Below, in pieces: positions 1 to 7,166 of a stretch of 13,145 nt of DNA. Both the position numbers and the translations under genes were made by a program. Within the stretch, counting starts at the first letter, position 1. Each line of letters starts with the position of its first letter. Below the pieces are notes generated by a model. The model had not been told where the DNA came from, searched no databases, and saw nothing but the letters and a program-made list of their open reading frames with translations. The stretch is from an uncultured Eubacterium sp. GTDB lineage: Bacteria > Bacillota > Clostridia > Lachnospirales > Lachnospiraceae. The stretch covers positions 1 to 13,145 of the forward strand of contig CABRZK010000040.1 of assembly GCA_902475415.1 (NCBI GenBank), written 5' to 3'.

Positions 1-1542
1 CTTTCCGAGTGGCTGGAGGTTGAGATCTGCCGGGATGGAAAGGTATATAAGCAGCGCTATGAGCGCGGTAAAACCATGTATCCGCTGAAAGTAGTCGGTG
101 AATGTGCTCCGGATAAGCACGGCACACGGGTTGTATTCCTGCCAGATAAGGAGATTTTCGAGGAAACGGTCTACGACTATGATACGTTAAAAGTACGCCT
201 GCGTGAGACGGCATTCCTGACGAAAAACTTAAAGATCACCCTGCGGGATGACAGAGAAGTGAAGCATGAGAAGACCTTTCACTATGAGGGCGGTATCAAG
301 GAATTTGTCACCTACTTGAACCGGAGCAATGAGAAGCTCTATGAACCGGTTATCTACTGCGAGGGCATCAAGGACAAGGTATTTGTCGAGGTGGCGATGC
401 AGCATAACGATTCCTACACGGAAAATATCTACACCTTCGTCAATAATATCAACACACCGGAGGGCGGTACCCATCTGGCCGGCTTTAAGAGTGCTCTGAC
501 GAAGACTTTTAATGACTATGCGAAGAAAAATAAGCTTCTGAAGGAAAATGAGCCGGCACTCAGCGGTGAGGATATCCGCGAGGGCCTTACAGCGATCATC
601 AGCGTTAAGATCGAGGAGCCGCAGTTTGAGGGACAGACGAAGCAGAAACTCGGCAACAGCGAGGCCCGCGCGGCGGTCGATGCGATCGTGAGCGAGCAGC
701 TGACATATTTCCTGGAGCAGAATCCAACGGTTGCCAAGATCATCTGTGAGAAATCAATTCTTGCCAAGAGAGCCCGCGACGCAGCCCGCAAGGCGCGCGA
801 GATGACGAGACGTAAATCAGCGCTTGACGGCATGGCGCTTCCAGGAAAATTAGCCGATTGTTCCGACAAGAATCCGGAAAACTGCGAGATCTACATCGTA
901 GAGGGAGATTCCGCGGGTGGTTCTGCGAAAGAGGCTAGAAATAAATCCAATCAGGCTATTCTGCCTCTTCGAGGCAAGATCTTAAACGTAGAAAAAGCAA
1001 GACTGGATCGAATTTACGGCAATGCGGAGATCCGTGCGATGATCACGGCATTTGGTACCGGTATTCATGAAGATTTTGATATTTCAAAACTTCGTTACAA
1101 CAAGATCATTATCATGACCGATGCCGATGTGGATGGTGCACATATCAGTACCCTGCTTCTGACGTTCCTGTATCGTTTTATGCCGGATTTGATCCGGGAA
1201 GGACATGTATATCTGGCACAGCCGCCGCTTTATAAGATCGAGAAGAATAAGCGTGTCTGGTATGCATACAGCGATGATGAGCTGAATTCGATTCTGACTG
1301 AGATTGGCCGTGACAACAACAATAAGATCCAGCGTTATAAAGGTCTGGGTGAGATGGACGCGGAACAGCTTTGGGAGACTACCATGGATCCGGAGCGCCG
1401 AATTCTTCTCCGTGTCCAGATCGACAGTGAGACTGCTTCGGAGGTTGATCTGACATTTGCTACCCTGATGGGGGATCAGGTTGAGCCGCGCCGTGAGTTT
1501 ATCGAGGCAAATGCGAAGTACGTAAAGAACCTGGATATTTAA
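1..1542 (+). CDS. gyrB: DNA gyrase subunit B, 5'-truncated by the window
   Basis: ATP-driven subunit of DNA gyrase, which with GyrA introduces negative supercoils. The frame is open from base 1 (reading LSEWLEVEICRDGKVYKQ), so 513 residues are visible. Compared with the roughly 635-640 residues usual for the family, about 120-125 N-terminal residues, including the first ATP-binding motifs, lie outside the window. Visible are the end of the GHKL/transducer region, then the TOPRIM domain with EGDSAGGSA from visible residue 301 and the metal-binding TDADVDGAH (DADVD codons at 1120-1134). The C-terminal QRYKGLGEMDAEQLW starts at visible residue 444, and the usual GyrB ending GDQVEPRREFIEANAKYVKNLDI is shared with close relatives. 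GyrB rather than ParE is favoured by that ending and by gyrA following after 46 nt. The first ATG, at 76, is internal and is not the start. Confidence 0.98.
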   Translation, partial: LSEWLEVEICRDGKVYKQRYERGKTMYPLKVVGECAPDKHGTRVVFLPDKEIFEETVYDYDTLKVRLRETAFLTKNLKITLRDDREVKHEKTFHYEGGIKEFVTYLNRSNEKLYEPVIYCEGIKDKVFVEVAMQHNDSYTENIYTFVNNINTPEGGTHLAGFKSALTKTFNDYAKKNKLLKENEPALSGEDIREGLTAIISVKIEEPQFEGQTKQKLGNSEARAAVDAIVSEQLTYFLEQNPTVAKIICEKSILAKRARDAARKAREMTRRKSALDGMALPGKLADCSDKNPENCEIYIVEGDSAGGSAKEARNKSNQAILPLRGKILNVEKARLDRIYGNAEIRAMITAFGTGIHEDFDISKLRYNKIIIMTDADVDGAHISTLLLTFLYRFMPDLIREGHVYLAQPPLYKIEKNKRVWYAYSDDELNSILTEIGRDNNNKIQRYKGLGEMDAEQLWETTMDPERRILLRVQIDSETASEVDLTFATLMGDQVEPRREFIEANAKYVKNLDI

Positions 1543-1546
1543 TTAA

Positions 1547-1563
1547 ATTTAAGTCACTTAAAT
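1547..1563. repeat. 17-nt perfect palindrome between gyrB and gyrA
   Basis: ATTTAAGT and ACTTAAAT flank a single central C in the 46-nt gyrB-gyrA gap, 14 nt before the gyrA ribosome site. The arms are perfect, but the centre is too tight for a full hairpin and there is no U-run, so it is not a terminator. It could be a protein-binding site or chance in AT-rich spacer. Confidence 0.4.
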
Positions 1564-1588
1564 CCTTTTGAGGACGAAAGGAGTATAG

Positions 1589-4129
1589 ATGGAACCAAAT
1601 ATATTTGACAAAATTCATGACATTGATCTGAAAAAGACAATGGAAACGTCTTACATCGATTATGCGATGAGCGTTATTGCTGCCCGTGCACTTCCGGATG
1701 TGCGGGATGGCTTGAAACCGGTGCAGAGACGAGTGCTTTATTCGATGGTTGAGCTGAATAATGGACCGGATAAGCCCCACCGTAAGTCAGCCCGTATCGT
1801 CGGTGATACAATGGGTAAATACCACCCACATGGTGACAGTTCAATCTATGGTGCGTTGGTAAATATGGCTCAGAAATGGGCTACCCGTTACCCGCTTGTA
1901 GATGGACATGGAAACTTCGGTTCCATGGACGGCGACGGCGCCGCAGCGATGCGATACACCGAGGCAAGACTGAGCCGTATTTCCATGGAGATGCTGGCGG
2001 ATATTGGCAAGAATACCGTTGATTTCATGCCGAACTTTGATGAGACTGAGAAAGAACCGACGGTTCTTCCGGCTCGTTTTCCCAATATTCTGGTAAATGG
2101 CGGCACCGGTATCGCCGTTGGTATGGCAACGAATATTCCGCCTCACAACCTGCGTGAGGTGATTGCTGCCGTTGTCAAGATCATAGACAACCGGGTGGAG
2201 GAAGACCGCCCGACTACCATCGAAGAACTGATGGAGATCGTAAAGGGACCTGATTTCCCGACAGGAGCAACCATCCTTGGAAAAGCAGGCATCGAAGAAG
2301 CGTACAGAACCGGACGCGGCAAGATCCGTGTACGGGCTGTATACAATATCGAGGCCATGGCAAATGGCAAGAGCCGTATCATCGTGACAGAGCTTCCTTA
2401 TGCAGTGAATAAGGCTCGTTTGATCGAAAAGATCGCAGAGCTTGTAAAGGATAAAAAGCTTGATGGAATCACGGATCTGCGTGATGAATCCAACCGTGAG
2501 GGACTTCGGATCTGCATTGAACTGCGCCGTGATGTGAATGCCAATGTCATCATGAACCGTCTGCTGAAGCATACACAGCTGCAGGACACCTTTGGTGTGA
2601 TTATGCTGGCGCTGGTTAATAATGAGCCGCGTATCTTAAATCTGCAGCAGATCCTGGAATATTACTTAAAGCACCAGGAGGATGTGGTAACCAGAAGAAC
2701 CAAATATGATCTGAACAAGGCAGAAGAGAGAGCCCATATTTTGGAAGGTCTTTTAAAGGCACTGGATCATATCGATGAGGTTATTAAGATCATCCGCGGT
2801 TCTGCCAATGTTCAGGCGGCGAAAGCTCAGTTAATGGAGCGTTTTGATCTTTCGGATGCACAGGCACAGGCCATCGTAGATATGCGTCTGCGTGCTCTGA
2901 CCGGTTTGGAACGCGAGAAACTGGAAAATGAATACAAAGAGCTGGAGGCAAAGATTGCAGAGTTGAAAGCGATTCTGGCAGATGAGAAGAAACTTCTGTG
3001 TGTTATCAAGGAGGAGATCTCCCTCATCGCTGATAAATACGGAGATGACCGCCGTACCGCCATCGGATATGATGAATACGATATGTCTGCGGAGGATTTG
3101 ATCCCGGATGACGATATCGTTGTGACCATGACCAATTTTGGCTATATTAAGAGAATGTCCAGCGATAATTTCAAGAGCCAGAACCGCGGAGGCAAGGGAA
3201 TCAAGGGCATGCAGACTATTGAGGAAGATTATATCGAAGATCTGCTGATGACCACAACCCATCATTATGTGATGTTCTTTACCAACAAGGGACGCGTATA
3301 CCGTCTGAAGGGATACGAGATTCCGGAGGCAGGACGCACTGCCAGAGGTACTGCCATCGTGAATCTGCTTCCGCTGATGCCAGGCGAGAAGATCACATCC
3401 ATCGTTCCTATGAAGGAGATCGATGATGAGAAATATCTCTTCATGGCAACCCGCAATGGTATGGTTAAGAAGACTCCGATGAAGGAATACAGCAATGTCC
3501 GCAAGAACGGTCTTCAGGCGATTGTACTTCGTGATGACGATGAATTGATCGAAGTTAAGGCTACCGATAATACCGAAGATATTTTCCTGATCACAAAGAA
3601 AGGTATGTGTATCCGATTCCATGAGACCGATGTCCGCGTGACAGGTCGTGTTTCCATGGGGGTTATCGGCATGAAGTTTGATGAAGGCGATGAAGTCATC
3701 GGTATGCAGATGGCCAGCCAGGGAGAATGCCTGCTGGTAGTATCGGAAAATGGTTATGGAAAACGCACTCCGATTGATGAATTTACAGCCCAGAACCGAG
3801 GCGGCAAGGGCGTGCGCTGCTATAAGATCATCGACAAAACCGGTGATTTGGTGGGTGCAAAGCTGGTAGATAATGAGCGCAAGATCATGCTGATTACCAA
3901 TGAAGGCATCATCATCAAGATGGCAGTCAGCGACATCTCGATTATCGGACGCAATACCTCCGGTGTGAAGCTGATGAGTATTGATGCTGAATCCGGCATA
4001 GCAGTTGCAAGCATCGCCAAGGTGCGGGAGAGCGACAAGGATGAGGATGAAGAAGACGAACTTCTGGAGGAGCAGGACGGAGAAGAAAGCGAATCTGAGA
4101 ATACGGAAGATGTCATGGCTGAACTGTAA
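1589..4129 (+). CDS. gyrA: DNA gyrase subunit A
   Basis: Breakage-reunion and DNA-wrapping subunit of gyrase, 846 aa, complete. The start is fixed by AAAGGAG at 1577-1583, five bases before the ATG. Catalytic Tyr123 lies in AMRYTEARLS. The quinolone region reads HPHGDSSIYGAL (81-90), with Ser84 at the E. coli Ser83 position but Gly88 where E. coli has Asp87. The C-terminal beta-pinwheel begins near residue 495. A GyrA box, QNRGGKG, is at 531-537, which marks this as gyrase rather than topoisomerase IV, and a second identical heptad sits at 735-741. The last 32 residues (815-846) are a strongly acidic tail ending EDVMAEL. The codons of that ending plus the stop are repeated exactly at 9035-9059. 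It is probably co-transcribed with gyrB and ends at the terminator at 4183-4237. Confidence 0.98.
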   Translation: MEPNIFDKIHDIDLKKTMETSYIDYAMSVIAARALPDVRDGLKPVQRRVLYSMVELNNGPDKPHRKSARIVGDTMGKYHPHGDSSIYGALVNMAQKWATRYPLVDGHGNFGSMDGDGAAAMRYTEARLSRISMEMLADIGKNTVDFMPNFDETEKEPTVLPARFPNILVNGGTGIAVGMATNIPPHNLREVIAAVVKIIDNRVEEDRPTTIEELMEIVKGPDFPTGATILGKAGIEEAYRTGRGKIRVRAVYNIEAMANGKSRIIVTELPYAVNKARLIEKIAELVKDKKLDGITDLRDESNREGLRICIELRRDVNANVIMNRLLKHTQLQDTFGVIMLALVNNEPRILNLQQILEYYLKHQEDVVTRRTKYDLNKAEERAHILEGLLKALDHIDEVIKIIRGSANVQAAKAQLMERFDLSDAQAQAIVDMRLRALTGLEREKLENEYKELEAKIAELKAILADEKKLLCVIKEEISLIADKYGDDRRTAIGYDEYDMSAEDLIPDDDIVVTMTNFGYIKRMSSDNFKSQNRGGKGIKGMQTIEEDYIEDLLMTTTHHYVMFFTNKGRVYRLKGYEIPEAGRTARGTAIVNLLPLMPGEKITSIVPMKEIDDEKYLFMATRNGMVKKTPMKEYSNVRKNGLQAIVLRDDDELIEVKATDNTEDIFLITKKGMCIRFHETDVRVTGRVSMGVIGMKFDEGDEVIGMQMASQGECLLVVSENGYGKRTPIDEFTAQNRGGKGVRCYKIIDKTGDLVGAKLVDNERKIMLITNEGIIIKMAVSDISIIGRNTSGVKLMSIDAESGIAVASIAKVRESDKDEDEEDELLEEQDGEESESENTEDVMAEL

Positions 4130-4130
4130 C
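4106..4130 (+). repeat. 25-bp direct repeat, copy A (gyrA 3' end)
   Basis: These 25 bases encode EDVMAEL plus the stop codon of gyrA and one further base. They begin GAAGATGTCATGG and end CTGTAAC. They recur without mismatch at 9035-9059, and the bases on either side do not match. An exact 25-mer is not expected by chance in 13 kb. Together the copies bracket the LacI-AbgT-M24 cassette. Confidence 0.9.
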
Positions 4131-4144
4131 GAATAAAAAGTAAA

Positions 4145-4168
4145 AAAGATCAGATATCCTTGATCTTT
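4145..4168 (+). other. Small hairpin after gyrA
   Basis: AAAGATCA and TGATCTTT form an 8-bp AT-rich stem with an 8-nt loop, 15 nt past the gyrA stop. No T-run follows. It may protect the mRNA 3' end or assist the stronger terminator just downstream. Confidence 0.4.
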
Positions 4169-4182
4169 GAAAAGAAAATCAT

Positions 4183-4237
4183 AAAAAAGAGAACATCCGG
4201 CAATTCATAAACTGGAATTAGCGGGTGTTCTCTTTTT
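4183..4237. terminator. Bidirectional rho-independent terminator between gyrA and the LacI-family gene
   Basis: The left arm AAAAAAGAGAACATCCGG (4183-4200) pairs with GCGGGTGTTCTCTTTTT (4221-4237), with one G-T pair and a small irregularity near the tip. AATTC (4202-4206) and GAATT (4215-4219) extend the stem inside. It has a T-run on the plus strand and, from the A-run, also on the minus strand, so it suits both convergent genes. Confidence 0.85.
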
Positions 4238-4268
4238 GATCTTTATAAGGCGCAGTATTTTAACAGCG

Positions 4269-5282
4269 TCACAGCGTCGTTTCTCTCTGAATGAGTCGGC
4301 ACTTGAATTCCTGGTAGGTAAATTCAGATTCACGGTTTTCGATCATAGCAAGAAGAAGTTTGGCAGCATACTCGCCCATTTGATCGTAGGGAATATCAAT
4401 GCCGCTGATAGAAGGATAGTCCATTTCATAGAAATTCACCTCGTTCAGGAAGATATGGCGAATTCTCTGAGGGATGGAAAAGCCTGTTTTTAATATTTCA
4501 CGCTGCAGCAGCAGTCCAATGTCGTAGTTTTGAGAAATGGCAAGATCAAAACTGCGGTTTTCCATGTATTTAGCTAAAAATTGCTGCAAATGAATCAGAT
4601 CACGATCCTTGATAGGGCAGATCACGTGCTCCAGATGGCAGTTCGGTGCCGTCCGGCGAAGCAGGGATTCAAAAAGCGGATATTTATTATTAACTAAAAG
4701 ACCGTCATTGCTGATGGAAAAATACCGCACTTCGCGGATTCCCTTTTCCAGACAGAAGGAGGCACATTCCTGCAGGGCATATTCAAATGCATGGGGGAAC
4801 GGTGTTTTTTTTGAGAAAACCCCGTCCATACAGATAACCACATAAGGAATATGATTTTCATCGGCCGGTTTTGTAAAAGCAGCGTGATCATCGTTGGAAA
4901 TAAAAATGAGTCCATCGATCACGTTGGAATAATAGCTTTTGACATAATCCGGAGAAGAATCTATATCATCCATTTCATTGAAAATCGTGATGGTATAGTC
5001 GATCTGGGACAGGTACTGGCTGATTCCGGTAAAAGCATTTAAGAAAGCCTGGCGGCTGTAATCTTTTGCACATACAATTCCGATGGATGTGCAGTTTTTG
5101 GTCCGCATGCTTTTGGCAGAGGCATTGGGATAGTAGTGAAGTGTTTCAACAGCCTCTAAAACCTTGCGTCTGGTTTCCTCACTGATCTTCTGATTCTGGC
5201 GATTATTGATCACATAAGATACAGTCGCCTGAGAGACTCCGCAGAGTTTTGCGATGTCTTTTGCAGTAACATTTTTTTTCAT
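4269..5282 (-). CDS. LacI-family transcriptional regulator
   Basis: Predicted cytoplasmic DNA-binding repressor, 337 aa, of normal family length. The N-terminal helix-turn-helix is MKKNVTAKDIAKLCGVSQATVSYVIN (1-26). The hinge YYPNASAKSMR (50-60) has Met59 where many members carry the Leu that inserts at the central CpG of the operator. The rest is a periplasmic-binding-protein-like effector domain ending LIQRETTL, the usual LacI-family close. The start is supported by AAGGAG (minus strand, 5294-5299) 11 nt upstream. It diverges from the AbgT-type transporter gene, and the palindrome at 5434-5451 is its likely target, so it probably represses the transporter and peptidase until a ligand binds. 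The ligand cannot be read from sequence. Most LacI members sense sugars or nucleosides, so control of an AbgT/peptidase unit would be unusual. I see no convincing promoter of its own in 5283-5390. Confidence 0.93.
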   Translation of the reverse strand: MKKNVTAKDIAKLCGVSQATVSYVINNRQNQKISEETRRKVLEAVETLHYYPNASAKSMRTKNCTSIGIVCAKDYSRQAFLNAFTGISQYLSQIDYTITIFNEMDDIDSSPDYVKSYYSNVIDGLIFISNDDHAAFTKPADENHIPYVVICMDGVFSKKTPFPHAFEYALQECASFCLEKGIREVRYFSISNDGLLVNNKYPLFESLLRRTAPNCHLEHVICPIKDRDLIHLQQFLAKYMENRSFDLAISQNYDIGLLLQREILKTGFSIPQRIRHIFLNEVNFYEMDYPSISGIDIPYDQMGEYAAKLLLAMIENRESEFTYQEFKCRLIQRETTL

Positions 5283-5390
5283 AATTTTGTAGACTCCTTA
5301 TAACACTTTTACAGTTTATTAAATTTCTCTAAAAATGTCTATAGAAATTCACTAAAATACACAATAATTTAATATTACTAAAAAAAATAA

Positions 5391-5419
5391 TTGAAATGCC
5401 GATCCTTTTGTGATATTCT
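5391..5419 (+). promoter_or_regulatory. SigA-type promoter of the transporter gene
   Basis: The -35 TTGAAA (5391-5396) and -10 TATTCT (5414-5419) are separated by exactly 17 nt, with an extended TGA just before the -10. Transcription should start near 5426, about 8 nt before the operator palindrome. Confidence 0.75.
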
Positions 5420-5433
5420 AACAACATAAAATT

Positions 5434-5451
5434 AACTTATACGTATAAGTT
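5434..5451. promoter_or_regulatory. Perfect 18-bp palindromic operator, probable LacI-family site
   Basis: AACTTATACGTATAAGTT is a perfect palindrome centred on a CpG, the hallmark of LacI-family operators. It lies about +8 to +25 from the predicted start of transcription, where bound repressor would block initiation or early elongation. It ends seven bases before the ribosome site GGAGG (5458-5462). The divergent regulator at 4269-5282 is the obvious partner. I saw no second copy in the window. Confidence 0.8.
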
Positions 5452-5467
5452 GGGAATGGAGGAAAAA

Positions 5468-7039
5468 ATGGGAAAAGCAAACGAACAAGCAAAAGATAAG
5501 CCTTCGTTATTAAACCGCTGGCTGAACGGAATTGAGAAAGTCGGAAATAAACTTCCGCATCCGATTTCTATTTTTGCAATTTTAGTTCTCTTTGTTATCG
5601 TTCTTTCTGCTGTCTGTGAGATGGCTGGAGTTTCGGCAACAGGTGAACTGGTTAACCGTTCTAAGGGAGTCGTAGAGACTCAGACGGTTCAGGCTGTCAG
5701 CCTTTTGAATGGTGAGGGGCTTGTGTACATGCTGACACATGCAATCACTAACTTTACAGGATTCGCTCCTTTGGGAGTTGTCCTGGTAGCTATGTTTGGT
5801 ATCGGACTTCTGGAGGACAGTGGTTTAATCGGAGGCGCATTAAAGTCTGCTGTAGAGGTTACTCCGGCTAAGTTAATCACTCCGATGATCGTATTCTTAG
5901 GCGTTATGTCCAACCTGGCCGATGCAGTTGGATACATCGTTCTGATTCCGATTGCAGCACTGATGTTCATGGCATACAATCGTCATCCGGTAGTTGGTAT
6001 GGCTGCAGCATTTGCAGGTGTATCCGGTGGTTTCTCTGCAAACTTATTAATCGGTACTCTGGATCCGCTTCTTTGCGGTATTACCAACGAGGCTGTAAAG
6101 ATGGTAGACCCGACTTATGTAGTTGAGCCGACCGGAAACTGGTACTTCATGATGGTGTCTACCTTCCTGATCACAATCTTAGGTACTATCATCACTGAGA
6201 AAGTCGTTGCACCGCGTTTTGGTGAGTATCACGGCAATGGGGAAGAGAATGAAACAAGCTCTGAGTATAAATTAAACGACCAGGAAAGAAAAGCTCTGAA
6301 AGTAGCTGGTTTAACCTTACTGGTTATGATTCTGGTTCTGGTAGCTTTCTGTCTCCCGGCTAACTCTGTTATGAGAGCTGAGGACGGAACACTGTTAGGA
6401 AACTCCCCGTTCATGGAGGGCATCATCCCAATTATCACTGTACTTTTCTTCGTACCGTCTGTTGTATATGGTCATATGACTGGTGTATATCACGGAGAGA
6501 AGGATGTCTGCAACGCAATGGGACGTGCCATGGGAACCATGAGCTCCTACATCGCTCTGACCTTTGTGGCAGCACAGTTTATTAACTTCTTTGGTTATAC
6601 CAAATTAGGAACGATCCTTGCATTAAAGGGAGCTGAGTTCTTTAGAAACTCCGGTATCGGAACTATCCCGACCATGATCTTATTCGTTCTTTTTGCAGCA
6701 TTCATCAACCTGTTCATGGGTTCTGCATCTGCAAAATGGGCTCTGATCGCGCCGGTATTCGTACCGATGTTCATGCTGTTAGGTTACACACCGGAGTTCG
6801 CTCAGGTTGCTTACCGTATCGGTGACTCCTGTACAAACGTTATCACTCCGATGATGTCCTATTTCGCAATGATTATCGTATTCATGAAGAAATATGATAA
6901 AGAGGCTGGTATCGGAACTCTGGTTTCCACCATGCTTCCGTACAGTATCTGCTTCCTGATTGGATGGAGTATCCTGTTAGTATTATGGATCGTACTTAAC
7001 CTTCCGTTAGGACCGGGTGTTGGAATGTTTCTTGGCTAA
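5468..7039 (+). CDS. AbgT-family transporter
   Basis: Integral membrane transporter of the AbgT family (p-aminobenzoyl-glutamate transporter type, proton-coupled), 523 aa, near the family norm. ATG 5468 is chosen because GGAGG (5458-5462) lies five bases upstream; an in-frame TTG at 5450 lies inside the operator and has no ribosome site. Family signatures include GFAPLGVVLVAMFGIGLLEDSGL (98-120), the first re-entrant region SGGFSANLLIGTLDPLL (186-202), MGSASAKWALIAPVF (417-431) and RIGDSCTNVITPMMSYF (450-466). There are many hydrophobic helices and a hydrophilic loop near 250-280. E. coli AbgT imports p-aminobenzoyl-glutamate, but other members are reported as drug exporters, so the substrate is open. 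The divergent LacI-type regulator and downstream M24B peptidase favour uptake of a peptide or amide that is then hydrolysed inside the cell. Confidence 0.93.
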   Translation: MGKANEQAKDKPSLLNRWLNGIEKVGNKLPHPISIFAILVLFVIVLSAVCEMAGVSATGELVNRSKGVVETQTVQAVSLLNGEGLVYMLTHAITNFTGFAPLGVVLVAMFGIGLLEDSGLIGGALKSAVEVTPAKLITPMIVFLGVMSNLADAVGYIVLIPIAALMFMAYNRHPVVGMAAAFAGVSGGFSANLLIGTLDPLLCGITNEAVKMVDPTYVVEPTGNWYFMMVSTFLITILGTIITEKVVAPRFGEYHGNGEENETSSEYKLNDQERKALKVAGLTLLVMILVLVAFCLPANSVMRAEDGTLLGNSPFMEGIIPIITVLFFVPSVVYGHMTGVYHGEKDVCNAMGRAMGTMSSYIALTFVAAQFINFFGYTKLGTILALKGAEFFRNSGIGTIPTMILFVLFAAFINLFMGSASAKWALIAPVFVPMFMLLGYTPEFAQVAYRIGDSCTNVITPMMSYFAMIIVFMKKYDKEAGIGTLVSTMLPYSICFLIGWSILLVLWIVLNLPLGPGVGMFLG

Positions 7040-7086
7040 TGGGGTTGAATCGTTACGATAATTTAAATAACTAGAATTAAGATGTA

Positions 7087-7139
7087 CTCTGGGAATGTTT
7101 TATGCGGAATGCATAGACATTCCAGGAGACATATTTTTT
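7087..7139 (+). terminator. Hairpin plus T-run between transporter and peptidase genes (intra-operon attenuator or processing site)
   Basis: CTCTGGGAATGT (7087-7098) pairs with ACATTCCAGGAG (7117-7128) at 11 of 12 positions, counting one G-T pair. TATGC (7101-7105) and GCATA (7111-7115) close an inner stem with a 5-nt loop. Six Ts follow at 7134-7139 after a 5-nt gap, which weakens it as a classic terminator. No clear new promoter is seen before the peptidase gene, so partial read-through would set a lower peptidase level than transporter level. Confidence 0.6.
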
Positions 7140-7166
7140 CAAAAAAATCGTATGAAGGAGGAAATA

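Noticed and set aside
1841..2572. Long antisense open frames inside gyrA, such as this one and 2831-3622
   Set aside because: They are shadows of a highly conserved coding sequence, with no ribosome sites and no recognisable protein features.
4236..4493. Plus-strand open frame opposite the LacI-family gene
   Set aside because: It starts in the terminator, is antisense to a clear gene and resembles no known protein.
5322..5349. AATTTCT/AGAAATT inverted repeat in the regulator's leader as a second operator
   Set aside because: AT-rich arms of 7 bp with a 14-nt gap, no central CpG and unlike the 5434-5451 palindrome; chance is likely.
5450..5467. TTG start extending the transporter by six residues
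   Set aside because: It lies inside the operator palindrome, has no ribosome site, and ATG 5468 has an ideal GGAGG five bases upstream.
7095..7166. Upstream ATG extending the M24 peptidase by 24 residues
   Set aside because: It starts within the 7087-7128 hairpin without a ribosome site; AAGGAGG before 7167 clearly marks the start.
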